Of a stretch of 64,000 nucleotides of DNA, positions 17,111 to 27,042 are shown in pieces; position 1 is the first letter of the stretch, and each line of letters begins with the position of its first letter. Location: NCBI RefSeq assembly GCF_013375555.1, contig NZ_JABXWB010000004.1, forward strand, positions 62,001 through 126,000, given 5' to 3'. This DNA comes from Sphingobium sp. EM0848. GTDB taxonomy: Bacteria; Pseudomonadota; Alphaproteobacteria; Sphingomonadales; Sphingomonadaceae. Under the pieces are notes generated by a model. It was not told where the DNA came from and did not search any database. It saw nothing but the letters and a program-made list of their open reading frames with translations. The position numbers and the translations under genes were made by a program.

Positions 17111-19924
17111 TTACTTCCGCAAGTTCGGATCGGTGAAGAAACCGCGATTGAGTTCGCGGCCGACCTCGGATTGTAGATCAACATTCGCGCCACCGCGATT
17201 GTTACGGGCGGCTTCCGCTGCCGCCCGATCACCGTCCAGCTTCGCCTGTCCATCAGCGATCATGCGGGCAGCGGCGCCAGGGTCGCCGCCTCCCCCACCG
17301 CTACCGATCCCGCTAACCCCGCGCGGATTATAGGAGCCGCGCACATCGCCGGCGTCGAGATCGATCCGCGACACGTCGACCAGCGACGGGTCCTTGATAT
17401 CGCCGCTGATCTCGGACCAAAGCGCGTCTCGTTTTTCCTGTGCCCACTGTTGAATCAATTGGTCACGGACCGCGCGCTTCTGCGGCGTTAAGTCGGTCGC
17501 CCAAAGCTCGGGCGCATCAAGGTTGGGATGAAGGGCCTGTTGCAGCCTGTACCATTGCGCAAGATCCTGGCTCATATTCTCGCTGAGCTGCATCCCGTGC
17601 GATTCGGCGAAGCTCGCATCGCGCGCGAGGGATTGCGATAGCTCTTCCATACGCCGCGCGGCCTCGGAATAGGATCGTGCCCGCGAAAGGGCGTCCTCGG
17701 TGCTCACCGAGGACGATGACGTCACCGATGACCGGCTGAACGAGCCTGAACGAACATAAGTGCCGTCGGATGTGCTAGCTCCGCTGCCGTTGGAGTGCTC
17801 GTCGCGCACACCGCTTGAAGACGAGCTGGAGCTGTCGGAGGAACGCGTTTGATCCGTGCCATAGCGAAGATTGTCGACCTGTTGCCCGGTCTTGCTGACC
17901 CCAAGGGAACCGCCGACATTGGGAAGAAGTCCCCCGCCGCCTGCCCGCCCACCGCCACCCTTACGACCTCCGCCGCCGCCGATGCCGCCATTGATCCCGC
18001 CGGTCACCTGATCGAGCGTGCCGGCTGACCGATCACGGCCCATCGAGATCCGATCGGTCAACCCGGTCGAGGAGCGCTCCTCTAGGCCCTGCGAGCTCGA
18101 CCCGGTAACACGATCGAACTTCTCGACATTTGTATTTGCGGTGGACCCGCTTCCAGATTCAAAGCCTCTGGATCGCTCGGACGAGACCCCAAACGCACTT
18201 CGGTTCGTGTGTGTGCTGGTCAGAATATCCTGCGCGGCATTCTCCCACGCTTGCGCTTGGCGATGCGCCGCGCTCGACATTTCCCGCCATTCCGCGACGG
18301 TGCCGCTGTTCATGGTTGGCGTGAACCCCAGCCGCGAGATCGCGCCCGACATGTCGATGACATCTTGTCCATTGCCGAAGCCCGACACCACGGCGCCGTT
18401 GTCCTGGCGCCAACCCACGCTGGTCGCACCGCCCGTGAAACTCGGCGCAATCGACCATTGGTCGCTCTGGCGCATGTTCGACGTCGCATTCGCCCAGCTC
18501 ACATTGCCGTAAGAATAGTTTCCCGTGGTCTGTTCCAGCGCGGCAGCCTCGGCGGCGTTCTGTGCCGGCGCAAGCATCGAGGTCGCCTGGCCCGCGATCG
18601 ACATCGCGCCCCGTGCAAGACCCGCGGCGAGAAATGGGATGCTCATCAGCATGAAGCCGGCGATCGTCGCAGTCTCTCCATTCACGGCGCCGATGCCGGC
18701 ATAGGTGCCCAGCGTGACGCCGCCGGGCGCGACCCCCGCGGCGGCGGCCTCGGCTCTTGTCATGCAGATCATGTGCAGGATGACATAGAGAGGCCCCCAG
18801 GCTGCGAGATAGAAGAAGCCCATCGCATAGCCCTTCAGGGTCGCGAGACCCGTTTGCGGCATCAGGAACAATGGGAATATCACCGGGAACATCGCGAAGA
18901 AGACCACGGTCAGCACGATGTTGAGGATGGGCACCCAGGCCATCGCCTGCTGTGCGATCGAATTATAAGTGTTGCGTGCCTGAATGTCGGCGCGGGTCTG
19001 CGCGAAGGTGTCGATCGTCGCCGCGCCCGATCCGCCCGCCATGCTGTTGCGGGCTTGCATGAAGGCGTTGATCGCCGTGTTCTGCCGCATGGAATCGCTG
19101 TAGTTGCTGCCCGAGCCGGTGAACGCGGCATTGGCGATCGGCAGATCGTGCCTCAGCTTGTCGGCCGCCAGCGCGTTGCTCAGCTTCGGGTAAAGCTCCT
19201 TCCCCCAGAACGGCGTGTTCGCCTCGATCATCGGCGCCCACCGCGCATTTAGCATGTCGTAAGCCTGCCGGCAGGTGACGATCGCGCTGGTGACGGTCCC
19301 ATCGCCCTGCCGTTCGAGCCATTCCTGCGATCGGGCTTCCGAGCCGGGACCGATTTCCGCCCAGAGATCCTTCGATTGCGCCAGGACGGTCAGCGACTTC
19401 CGGTAGAGCATCACGTCCCCGAAGACGCATTTCTTGAAATGCTCCTCAAGATTGGTCGAGAACTCGGCATCGCGGATCACGAAGTTGCGAGTGGCGTCGA
19501 ACAGGCGCGCGCCATAGACCATGCCGTTGGTCGAATAGTTGAGCTCGCTCGGCATCACGAAAACGGTCTCGGCCGTCCGCGTCAGCCAGTCGCCAATCTG
19601 CGTGGTGAAACTTGCCAGAACACCAAGCCCGAGCGGCACGTTCGCGACCGTTGCCGGTGCCAGTGACGGATTGATCCGGTCGGTGACCTTCACGTCGATG
19701 GTCGGCACCATGAGGCAGAGATAGATCGCCGTCGATTGCAGAAACCAGTTCATCCACACGCGAAAGTTCATCGTGAAGGCGACGACGAGCAGAGAGTAGA
19801 TGAGCCCCATCACCATCACGACGCGGAGGAGCGAGCGGTATCCACCTCCCCCGGACCAGGCAGCGACGGCATTGAAGGTGTTGACGAGATATTCCCCGCC
19901 CCCGACCGTAAAGACCTCGAGCAT
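17111..19924 (-). CDS. traG: Conjugal transfer protein TraG (F-type)
   Basis: This 937-residue protein has the TraG-N organisation. N-terminal membrane helices (about 30-75) come first, then a periplasmic section, a second hydrophobic group near 330-400 (WVPILNIVLTVVFFAMFPVIFPLF) and around 430-450. A long hydrophilic C-terminal region follows with Gly- and Ser-rich stretches (GGGGGRKGGGGRAGGGG and a Ser run near 700). In F plasmids TraG works in pilus assembly, mating-pair stabilisation and entry exclusion, and spans the inner membrane. It is the last gene of the transfer operon seen here, 18 bp downstream of traH. It appears intact. Confidence 0.9.
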   Translation of the reverse strand: MLEVFTVGGGEYLVNTFNAVAAWSGGGGYRSLLRVVMVMGLIYSLLVVAFTMNFRVWMNWFLQSTAIYLCLMVPTIDVKVTDRINPSLAPATVANVPLGLGVLASFTTQIGDWLTRTAETVFVMPSELNYSTNGMVYGARLFDATRNFVIRDAEFSTNLEEHFKKCVFGDVMLYRKSLTVLAQSKDLWAEIGPGSEARSQEWLERQGDGTVTSAIVTCRQAYDMLNARWAPMIEANTPFWGKELYPKLSNALAADKLRHDLPIANAAFTGSGSNYSDSMRQNTAINAFMQARNSMAGGSGAATIDTFAQTRADIQARNTYNSIAQQAMAWVPILNIVLTVVFFAMFPVIFPLFLMPQTGLATLKGYAMGFFYLAAWGPLYVILHMICMTRAEAAAAGVAPGGVTLGTYAGIGAVNGETATIAGFMLMSIPFLAAGLARGAMSIAGQATSMLAPAQNAAEAAALEQTTGNYSYGNVSWANATSNMRQSDQWSIAPSFTGGATSVGWRQDNGAVVSGFGNGQDVIDMSGAISRLGFTPTMNSGTVAEWREMSSAAHRQAQAWENAAQDILTSTHTNRSAFGVSSERSRGFESGSGSTANTNVEKFDRVTGSSSQGLEERSSTGLTDRISMGRDRSAGTLDQVTGGINGGIGGGGGRKGGGGRAGGGGLLPNVGGSLGVSKTGQQVDNLRYGTDQTRSSDSSSSSSSGVRDEHSNGSGASTSDGTYVRSGSFSRSSVTSSSSVSTEDALSRARSYSEAARRMEELSQSLARDASFAESHGMQLSENMSQDLAQWYRLQQALHPNLDAPELWATDLTPQKRAVRDQLIQQWAQEKRDALWSEISGDIKDPSLVDVSRIDLDAGDVRGSYNPRGVSGIGSGGGGGDPGAAARMIADGQAKLDGDRAAAEAARNNRGGANVDLQSEVGRELNRGFFTDPNLRK

Positions 19925-19942
19925 CGCGCCGGCTCCCCTGCC

Positions 19943-21397
19943 CTAATTCAGCCCTTGTGCGTTCAACCCGCGCGAGAAATTGAGCGCGGACGCCATGCCC
20001 GGCGTCATCGAATTCTGGAGCGTGGATTCGAGCATGATGCTGCGATCGATGATCTGCATCGTCACCTGCAGCTTGTTGGAGAGCTTCACGTCACGCTGCG
20101 CGAATTTCTGCCGCGTCGCAGCGATTTGCTGTTTCCACTGCGTCGCGGTGGCCTGGTCGAACGTCTGATAGTGAGTCTGCGCCTGCTCGACGCGATCGAG
20201 CATGTTATCGAGCATCGCGGCCAGCAGATCGACTGCGACGATCTCTGAGAGCGTTTCGATTTCGCCGTCGGTCAGCGCGTAATGCGCATAGGCCTGGACT
20301 GACAGGATCTTGTAGAGCGGTACGGTCGCGAGGTTGAGGAGCTGCTTCTCCGAACCGTCGAGCGCGGTGTCCGTCCTGATCTTGCTGCTCATCGAGCGGA
20401 TCATCCCTGCGATCCGCGGCCGCAACGCCGACGAGGCCGGCACCGTCAGGGTCTGCTCACCGACATCGTAGCAATCCGTGTCGTTGCACTTGAGCATCTT
20501 CACCGCCGGTGCGTTCGCCGTGCCGTCGAGCAGCGCCGTAACCACCGCCTCCTCGGCGGGCCCGAACATGATGACCTTCCCGCCTACGCTCGGATCGGTT
20601 GATGGCGTGGTGATCACCGTGCCGACGAGCGTCATGATATATTCGGAGAATGACTGGTCGAACGCCCCGAATTTGGCGGACTTCTTCAGCGCCTCCCAAG
20701 TGTAGTTGTGTGGCTCGCCGACGAGCTGGTCCTTCATGCTCGCATCGGTATTGCCAGCGATTGTGCTGTCCCGGCGGTTGCCGTTGTTGCAGCCTTGCCG
20801 TGAAGCGGCCCAATCGGAGAATATGCCCTGGCTGTTGCCGACCGCCTCGCAGATCGTCGAGCGGGTGGTTTCCATCTGCGGCCAGATTCCACCGACCAGC
20901 GCCTGCGCCGTCTCGCAGCTCGATATATTCATCTGGTTGAGAAGCTGCGCCTTCTGGCTGAACTCATCCATTACCTTCCCGATCTCTGGCGAAACGGAAT
21001 CGATCGCGAGCTTGAAGGCGAAACCAAGGGCATTGTTGGCGGTCGCCTTCAACATCGCCACGATTTCCGAGGCGTTGATGAAGGAGAAGCTGCCTGCGAA
21101 CAGGTCGATGCCGCCGCAGCCCGCCCGCGCGCTCGGAAGCTGCAGATTGAACGGCGAGACGCTCTTCTGCGGAAAGCGGGTCCACACGTTGCCAAGCGAG
21201 TAATAGCCCGCGGACTGACCCTGGAATGCCGTCGGCCCGGTGACATTTGCGGCGCCACCGGCATCGTTGAAGAAGCCGTTCATCTCAGACGCGACATCAG
21301 CGTGCGCGACGCCGACGATCGCGAAATGGGAAGCTGCGATTAACGCCAGACCAGAGCCGAACTTCCGGCGCAGGACGCCCTTTTTTGCCTGTGTCAT
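19943..21397 (-). CDS. traH: Conjugal transfer pilus assembly protein TraH
   Basis: This 484-residue protein matches TraH. It has a Sec signal peptide (residues about 12-35, LALIAASHFAIVGVAHA), the TraH-typical GRxGCGGIDLFAGSFSFINASEI (starting near residue 90) and paired cysteines (SSCETAQALVGG, KCNDTDCYDVG). TraH is a periplasmic, outer-membrane-associated pilus assembly factor of F-type systems. The ATG at 21397 overlaps the traF stop (TGATG). Length is normal for the family. Confidence 0.93.
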   Translation of the reverse strand: MTQAKKGVLRRKFGSGLALIAASHFAIVGVAHADVASEMNGFFNDAGGAANVTGPTAFQGQSAGYYSLGNVWTRFPQKSVSPFNLQLPSARAGCGGIDLFAGSFSFINASEIVAMLKATANNALGFAFKLAIDSVSPEIGKVMDEFSQKAQLLNQMNISSCETAQALVGGIWPQMETTRSTICEAVGNSQGIFSDWAASRQGCNNGNRRDSTIAGNTDASMKDQLVGEPHNYTWEALKKSAKFGAFDQSFSEYIMTLVGTVITTPSTDPSVGGKVIMFGPAEEAVVTALLDGTANAPAVKMLKCNDTDCYDVGEQTLTVPASSALRPRIAGMIRSMSSKIRTDTALDGSEKQLLNLATVPLYKILSVQAYAHYALTDGEIETLSEIVAVDLLAAMLDNMLDRVEQAQTHYQTFDQATATQWKQQIAATRQKFAQRDVKLSNKLQVTMQIIDRSIMLESTLQNSMTPGMASALNFSRGLNAQGLN

Positions 21398-22224
21398 CAA
21401 TAGTCGCTCCCGACCTTGGTGTTGGTCAGCATGAAGATGCGGTCCATGATTTCGTCGGCGCTGAGCACGCCGTAGCCGACCGGAATCGTCCGCTTGGTCT
21501 GGGTATCGAACAGGACCAGCGCAGGCGTTTCATTGCCCGGCACACCCATTCGTGCCCGCTGCCCGGAATCGACGACGTAATTCGGAAAATCCCTGCTCGG
21601 CCCGCCGTCCATGGATACGGCCATCACCGTCATCCGATGACTATCGGTGACCGATCGCAGGATCGGCGCGAACACCTCGCACGCGCCGCAACTTTGGGCA
21701 TAGAAATAGAACAGCCCGTAGCGCTGGCCGAGGCTGGTGAGGACAGCATCGCGGTCGGCCTTCCGATTATCGAGCCACAGACGCTTGCCGACCGTCGAAA
21801 CCGGGCGTTGCAGCGTATAGTCGAGGTCCGGGTTCTGCCAGAGCGCGCGTTGCCAGGTGTCCGAGAATGTCGACGCGCGATCGAGCTGTTCGCGCTGGAA
21901 GCGGATATAGTTGATGACGTTCGCTTCCGTCGGCTCGAGGATGGCCTTGGCCTTCAGCTCGTCGAGTTGCTTGGCGATCGCGGCGATCCGATCCGTGGCG
22001 CGATCCGCTTCGACAGGCGTCGCCGGCTTGGCGTTGTCCATCGGCTTTGGCTTCGCGCAATAGAACCACTGCCCCAGCCTGCGCTCGCCGCAGTAGAATT
22101 CGTCCGGCCGATCCTGCTCGATGGTATCATTTCGGGCCGCGGGCGCGTCCTGGGCAAGCGCGGGCGCCCAAATCGCCGCCGAGAGAGCTGCCGCAAGGAT
22201 CACCGTCCGGTCAAGAATTGCCAT
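21397..22224 (-). CDS. traF: Conjugal transfer protein TraF with thioredoxin-like CxxC
   Basis: This 275-residue protein has a signal peptide (about 1-24, ending APALAQ), an N-terminal domain with DEFYCGERRLGQWFYCAK, and a C-terminal thioredoxin fold (YGLFYFYAQSC179-G-A-C182, then FPNYVVDSGQ and TPALVLFD). It belongs to the TraF pilus-assembly family of F-type systems. The F-plasmid TraF has lost its CxxC, while this copy keeps CGAC and may be redox-active with the DsbC-like protein encoded in the same operon. The ATG at 22224 follows GGAGGGA. It overlaps traH by one base. Confidence 0.92.
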   Translation of the reverse strand: MAILDRTVILAAALSAAIWAPALAQDAPAARNDTIEQDRPDEFYCGERRLGQWFYCAKPKPMDNAKPATPVEADRATDRIAAIAKQLDELKAKAILEPTEANVINYIRFQREQLDRASTFSDTWQRALWQNPDLDYTLQRPVSTVGKRLWLDNRKADRDAVLTSLGQRYGLFYFYAQSCGACEVFAPILRSVTDSHRMTVMAVSMDGGPSRDFPNYVVDSGQRARMGVPGNETPALVLFDTQTKRTIPVGYGVLSADEIMDRIFMLTNTKVGSDY

Positions 22225-22447
22225 GTTCCGTCCCTCCCTCGGCCTTACCGGGCGACTGTGCAGGGCGTTCGCGGGGCGGGCTTTCTTTGCGCGCTTCCCA
22301 ATCCGGTAAATGAACACAGCAATCGGCCACCGTTGCGGCGTGCCGGGAGGCGCACGGCGGGCGCGGCGACGGGCTCTCGTGCGCTGGCTGAAGCAGCAGC
22401 GCTGCCGCGATGACGGGCAGCTCAAGAAGCGGCATCGACATGATCAT
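22211..22447 (-). CDS. Possible small protein between traN and traF
   Basis: The ATG at 22447 opens a 78-residue frame, MIMSMPLLELPVIAAALLLQ..., with a hydrophobic start like a signal peptide or membrane helix and then a Pro/Arg-rich tail with Cys pairs. It fills the gap between traN and traF and overlaps the traF start by 14 bp. A short AGGGA precedes it closely. I do not recognise it, and composition is unconvincing after residue 40, so it may not be real. Confidence 0.35.
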   Translation of the reverse strand: MIMSMPLLELPVIAAALLLQPAHESPSPRPPCASRHAATVADCCVHLPDWEARKESPPRERPAQSPGKAEGGTEHGNS

Positions 22448-22507
22448 TCTCCCTGACTTTCTGGCTTCGGACGGCCTCCCCCCGGCGTGGTGCACATCTG
22501 ACCCGCC

Positions 22508-24342
22508 TCATTTTCCGTGGAGGTCGTAGTAGGACTGAATTTTCGCCTGGATGTCCGTCATCGTCTGGACTTCGTCAGGCAGCTTCGCCGCATCCATGAA
22601 GTCCGCATACACCTCGGTGAAATTCATGACGGAGAGGTCGAGGCGGGCAAATTCGTCGACGGTGAAGCCCTGACACGTTTCCTTTTTGGCGCTCCCCCAA
22701 GGCTTGCCGAGCTGTGGCCGGCCCTGTTCCTGAAGCACGCGGCTGAGCTTGCTTTCAAAGCAGCAATAGGCGGTCCGCTTCGTTGTGCAGATGCCGAGGA
22801 TCTTCGATGAGCAATAGGTTCCGAGATTGTGGCACAGACCCATCCGATCCTTGATGTCGAGCTTCATCTCGTCCTGCGAACAAGCGAACAGGGTCAGGAA
22901 GGGCGTCGCCAACGCGGCGATCGCCGCAGGCCCGCCGGCCAGTGCGGCTGCGCCTGCACCGACCGTCAGCAGGCCTGACGTTTTGCCGGCGCAGCAGTTG
23001 ATGAGCCCGAACACCGGCTTGTGACAGGTCTCGCGATTGCCCTTGAAGACCGTGAAATTGGTCTCGTCGAACTCCTCACCGGCCTGGTCGATCGAATGCA
23101 AGGCGACGAGCGCATCCTTGAATTCGGTCGACGCCTCGCGAACGATCGGCTCGCAATCACCGTTGATGCAGTAGACATCGTCGCCGCAAATATATTGCGG
23201 TGCGTCGCTGGTCCCACTCAAGGGCGTCGGGCATTTATAAACCCGGTTTTCGACCTGACATGCGCCGCCGTTCGGTTCGTCATCAAGGCATTCGGTCCGC
23301 AAATAGGTGCAGGCCCGATTGCTCTCGAGGTCGCCGCAGTCGCTGGCGGGAGTCAGCGTGTGGCAGGTGAAGTCTCTTTTCCACGCCCAGCATGCCTGGG
23401 TTATCGGCACCCCATTGATGACGCGGGTCTCCGGGCCCTCGGTGCAAATCTCCCCCGCAGGATCGGCCGTGCACATGGCATCCGCTGTAAGATGTCCACA
23501 GCCGTCGGCCCTCTGACGGTGACCTGCGTGTCGGTCGTTTTGGCATGCCAATCCCGTCCGGTAATCGGGCTAGGGAGGAAGGCAATTCCCGTCAGGTCCT
23601 GGGAGCAAACATATTCGGTGGCGTTGTAATCGTCGCAAAATTTGTTCGTCGAAACGCCGTAGATGCGATGGGCGGCGCACGCCTGCATCACCACGCCAGT
23701 CGGACGGCATGTCCCGGCCGTTATATGCGGCGCCATCGAATCGTACCGTGCGAACGGGGTGCCGTAGGCGCTGTTGGGAACCACAAAGAATTTGAAGGCG
23801 TCGACCGTCGTCGTCTCCGGCACCATCGTGATCGAGCAGGAGCGCGGCTGGTCCTCGATCTTCGTGCCCTGATTGCAGGTCGCTTCGTAGTAGCCTGCGT
23901 TCCCAACCGCCGGTGGCAACGGCACACAAGACCCGCCACCGCCGCTATAATCTTCACCGGCCAGATAGGTGGATGGATCGTTCTCAACCGACGTCGCCCT
24001 CTGCGTGGCCGCCAAGATCTCCGAATTGCTGAACGTCGCGCGCGTCCGATCGGCGTCCGTCGTGATGCGATATTGCTCGTTCGAGGACTTCGCCGATTGA
24101 CCGGCCGCCTCAAGTCGCTCGGGATCGTCGAAATAGGAACCTTCGGGCAGGCTCGGGCCGGAATAGCCGGGGACCGCTGCCGCCTGGGCGTCACTCGACG
24201 GTACGAGCGTCGGATCGTTGCGCTTCTGGGTGCCGAGCTCCTTGCCCTGCTCCCGCGCCTCCTCGACGGTCGTTTGCGCCAGCGCCGGCGTTACGACCAT
24301 CAGCGCGACAACGAGCGCAGCCGAGGCGGGGATCGACCTCAC
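22508..24342 (-). pseudogene. traN: traN, split by a frameshift
   Basis: TraN is the outer-membrane mating-pair stabilisation protein of F-type systems, rich in cysteine. The first part (GTG at 24342, overlapping the trbC stop) runs from a signal peptide (MRSIPASAALVVALMVVTPALAQ) to ...DTQVTVRGP. The frame then changes at about 23504-23511 and continues DGCGHLTADAMCTADPAGE to the normal C-terminus with many Cys residues. The ends fit into one protein of about 611 residues, but the 1835-bp span is not a multiple of three. As written, translation gives a truncated 313-residue product. It could be a true mutation or a sequencing error in the GGGCC-type run. Confidence 0.8.
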
Positions 24343-25085
24343 CGATTGACCTTGCGCATGTTGGAGAGCCCAACGGCGGCGACGCGGGCACCCGGGCCAT
24401 TCCCCTCGGCAAACTGCTCGAGCGCATATTCAACCGAGACGTTGCCAATGAGACGGTCGTGGGGCGGAACCTTGGTCTGGCACGAGAAACCGGCGCAAAG
24501 GTCGAAATCGGACGAGACGGCGATATAGGTCGGAACAGCTTGGACGTCGAAAGCGCGGAAGAGGCGCGGATCAATACCGACATTGGCGAAATCGTCCTGC
24601 CGGGTCACGATCTTCCCGAGGGCGGACGAAAACTCCTTCATCGAATTGTTCGGAAAGCCCCGGAAGACGACCACACCGCCCGCGCGCGCGGTATCGCCGA
24701 TCAATTGCTTGAGCGCCTGTGGCGGCATCGACAGGCTGGCAAACACTATGAACTGGGGTGCTTCGCCCTTCCCCACCGTCGCGTTCGACGCGGCGCCCGC
24801 TACGATTTCGTCGAAGTCGACCGGACCAGCGGGCCCCTTGGGCAGATCGGTCTTCGCAACGCGCTGCATGTTGGCCATGCCACCGTCATTCACATTGGCC
24901 GCCTCCTCGCGGAACGCATCACCCCTGTCCTTCACCTGATTGACGAACGCCTCGGCATCAGCCTGAAGCTCGGCTGAGCGCTTCTTGATCGCCTGAACGT
25001 CGATCCCATCGACGCTCTGCGCAAGCACCGCCGATATGCTGGCGATGCCGAGAACAGCAGTAGAAGCCCAAAGATATCCGCGCAT
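24339..25085 (-). CDS. trbC: F-type pilin assembly protein TrbC
   Basis: This 248-residue protein has a signal peptide (about 1-22) and a C-terminal TrbC_Ftype domain of thioredoxin-like fold: PQFIVFASLSMPPQALKQL, then GGVVVFRGFPNNSMKEF and VQAVPTYIAVSSD. TrbC acts in the periplasm with TraW in pilus assembly. The ATG follows a strong GGGGGG. It overlaps traN by 4 bp (GTGA) and follows traU by 12 bp. It looks intact. Confidence 0.92.
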   Translation of the reverse strand: MRGYLWASTAVLGIASISAVLAQSVDGIDVQAIKKRSAELQADAEAFVNQVKDRGDAFREEAANVNDGGMANMQRVAKTDLPKGPAGPVDFDEIVAGAASNATVGKGEAPQFIVFASLSMPPQALKQLIGDTARAGGVVVFRGFPNNSMKEFSSALGKIVTRQDDFANVGIDPRLFRAFDVQAVPTYIAVSSDFDLCAGFSCQTKVPPHDRLIGNVSVEYALEQFAEGNGPGARVAAVGLSNMRKVNR

Positions 25086-25097
25086 CGAAAGGCCCCC

Positions 25098-26120
25098 CTA
25101 GAGAACGCAGCAGTTGCGTTTGCGCCAGACCAGGTAGCCCATGTCCTCGCCACCGGCGGGATAGGCGCGGCCTGCGTCGGGCGGCATGGTGGATGCCCCG
25201 ATCGCGGAGCAAGCGAAGCGACCGCTCACGGTCGGGATCGGATTGACCATCTGAAAGCGGTATTGCTGCTTCCGCATGATCGGCATGAGGTACTTCTTGC
25301 AGAGGCCCGCCGACCCCATCGTTCCCCACGCCAGCGCCTCGCGGTGCATCTTGTACGCAAAGCGCGACAGCGCGAGCCGCGAGGACTGAACGTGGCCGAT
25401 CGACGACGGCACGTTTCCATTGAGCGGATACATGCTGCCCTGGCAGCCAGCGCACCAGAATAGCGGATCGAGCGGCAAATGGGCGGTGCCGGCGATGCAG
25501 TCTCCGGCGCAGGCAACCTGGGCGATCGGATTGGCAAAAACGATGGCTTCCGGGTTGATGAGTGCTGTCAGCGAGTCGTCCTGCCAGAGCGGGTCGATCT
25601 CGGTCATGTACGCGATATCGAAACTTGCCTGCTCGAAGCAGACGAAGTCGGTCAGGATTTCCATCCAGTAGAGGAGCGGGTACACATACCAATGGACGTG
25701 CCATTTGGCCGTGCTCTGGGAGCGGCCGCCCACCATCGACGGGCCGGCCAAATAGCCCTGTCCGATGTCGAAGCCGGGTGCGATGCGGATACCACCAAGG
25801 TTCGGAAAGCACCAAGGCTTCATGGTCACGTCCGCGAGGCGCGCTGGTTCCCAGAAACCGACGGAGATACCGATCCGAGGAATGGGGCTGCCGCAGGCGC
25901 AAATAGGCGAAGCCGGATTGGCTGTATCCGGCCGGCCGCTCGGCCAGATCTTGAGGCCGCCCACCGACAGCGGGAAGAGGCACGACCAACAGACATCGGT
26001 GATCGGGTTGACGAACTTCCCGTGACAGGTCGGTCCCGCGGCCTGAGCGCTCGGCGCGAGAATGAAGGCGGCGATCATCGTCAGGAGGAGCCGCAGAGCC
26101 CATCGCGCGCTATGCATCAT
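25098..26120 (-). CDS. traU: Conjugal transfer protein TraU
   Basis: This 340-residue protein is a typical TraU: a signal peptide (about 1-29, ending SAQAAG), then FVNPITDVCWSCLFPLSVGG, many conserved Cys residues (PICACGSP, CFEQASFD, CAGDCIAG, WCAGCQGSMYP) and a C-terminal CC. TraU is a periplasmic protein needed for DNA transfer in F-type systems. The ATG at 26120 follows GGGGAGGAG; the longer upstream frame lies inside the preceding gene. The many disulfides expected fit with the dsbC gene in the operon. Confidence 0.95.
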   Translation of the reverse strand: MMHSARWALRLLLTMIAAFILAPSAQAAGPTCHGKFVNPITDVCWSCLFPLSVGGLKIWPSGRPDTANPASPICACGSPIPRIGISVGFWEPARLADVTMKPWCFPNLGGIRIAPGFDIGQGYLAGPSMVGGRSQSTAKWHVHWYVYPLLYWMEILTDFVCFEQASFDIAYMTEIDPLWQDDSLTALINPEAIVFANPIAQVACAGDCIAGTAHLPLDPLFWCAGCQGSMYPLNGNVPSSIGHVQSSRLALSRFAYKMHREALAWGTMGSAGLCKKYLMPIMRKQQYRFQMVNPIPTVSGRFACSAIGASTMPPDAGRAYPAGGEDMGYLVWRKRNCCVL

Positions 26121-26386
26121 TGCTCCTCCCCGCTTGCTTCCAGAAATGAGGTGTCGGCGCGATGCTTCCGCGCGAGGTAGACGGCGGTCGTGCAGATATT
26201 GGCAAGCAGAAGTACTGCGATCGCGCATGGCGCCGCCCGCCCGAAGGCGAGCGATAGCGGCTGCAGGCCAATAATCGCGGCGCCGAGCATCAGACAAAGC
26301 ATCTGCCAAATCAGGCGCAGACGTCGCAGCGCGCCGGTCTCGGGGGCCGCCATCGGCGTGCGAAGCATGTCTAGCCAAGGTGGCAT
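26117..26386 (-). CDS. Small two-helix membrane protein in tra operon
   Basis: This 89-residue protein has two hydrophobic helices (about 25-45, IWQMLCLMLGAAIIGLQPLS, and about 50-68, APCAIAVLLLANICTTAVYL) and a short charged tail. Its ATG overlaps the traW stop (TGATG) and its end overlaps the traU start by 4 bp, so it is tightly coupled to both. I do not recognise the family; position suggests an inner-membrane role in transfer. Confidence 0.65.
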   Translation of the reverse strand: MPPWLDMLRTPMAAPETGALRRLRLIWQMLCLMLGAAIIGLQPLSLAFGRAAPCAIAVLLLANICTTAVYLARKHRADTSFLEASGEEQ

Positions 26387-27042
26387 CAGCCTGTTTTTCC
26401 GGGCTTGAGCGCGACTTCGGACACGCGCATCACCCTGCCGGCCTGGGTGACGATTGCCGGTGTGTGCTCGATGCCGAACCGGGTCGTGAGCTTGCCTGCC
26501 TGGTCGAAATAGAAACGCCGCTTTTTCGCGGTCATCAGCTCGACCGGCGAGCCATTGACCAGGATGATCTTGGCCTTGATGTCGGAGTAATGCTCGATGG
26601 CCCACGCCGTCTGCGCGGGGTCGTCACCATCGATGAAGACGAGGTCCTGTCGGACCGAGACGAAGTCGAGCGGATTGATACGCTGGCCGGCCGCGGCGAT
26701 CAGGTTTCCTTTCTGATCGCGAATGTCGCGCTCCATCATGACCGAAGGATCGAAGTCCCAGCTTCGGGCCGCTCGCGCCGCGGTTATCCCCGCCACGGGA
26801 TCAGGACGCCGAACCTTCGCCTCGACGCGCTTGGCAAACATCTCATTGGTGCGCGCGAGTTCGCCACTCGCCTCGGCCCTGCGCAGTCGGGCTTCGATCG
26901 TCGAAAGCAGATCCGGCTCGATCACCGGAAATGCCTGTGCCGCCTGGCCATAATCCTTCGCTTCCGACCGCATCGGGGGAAAGACGAGCGCCGCGCCTAG
27001 CGCCGCAACCGCGCACACGCAGCTCGTGACAAGCATCCTCAT
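26386..27042 (-). CDS. traW: F-type conjugal transfer protein TraW
   Basis: This 218-residue protein has a signal peptide (MRMLVTSCVCAVAALGAALV) and the TraW features: KDYGQAAQAFPVIEPDLLSTIEARL at the mature N-terminus, RSWDFDPSVMMERDIRD, the INPLD segment and the late FGIEHTPAIVTQ. TraW is periplasmic, binds TrbC and is needed for F-pilus assembly. The ATG at 27042 follows GGGGAG. It overlaps the S26 peptidase gene upstream by 4 bp. Confidence 0.93.
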   Translation of the reverse strand: MRMLVTSCVCAVAALGAALVFPPMRSEAKDYGQAAQAFPVIEPDLLSTIEARLRRAEASGELARTNEMFAKRVEAKVRRPDPVAGITAARAARSWDFDPSVMMERDIRDQKGNLIAAAGQRINPLDFVSVRQDLVFIDGDDPAQTAWAIEHYSDIKAKIILVNGSPVELMTAKKRRFYFDQAGKLTTRFGIEHTPAIVTQAGRVMRVSEVALKPGKTG

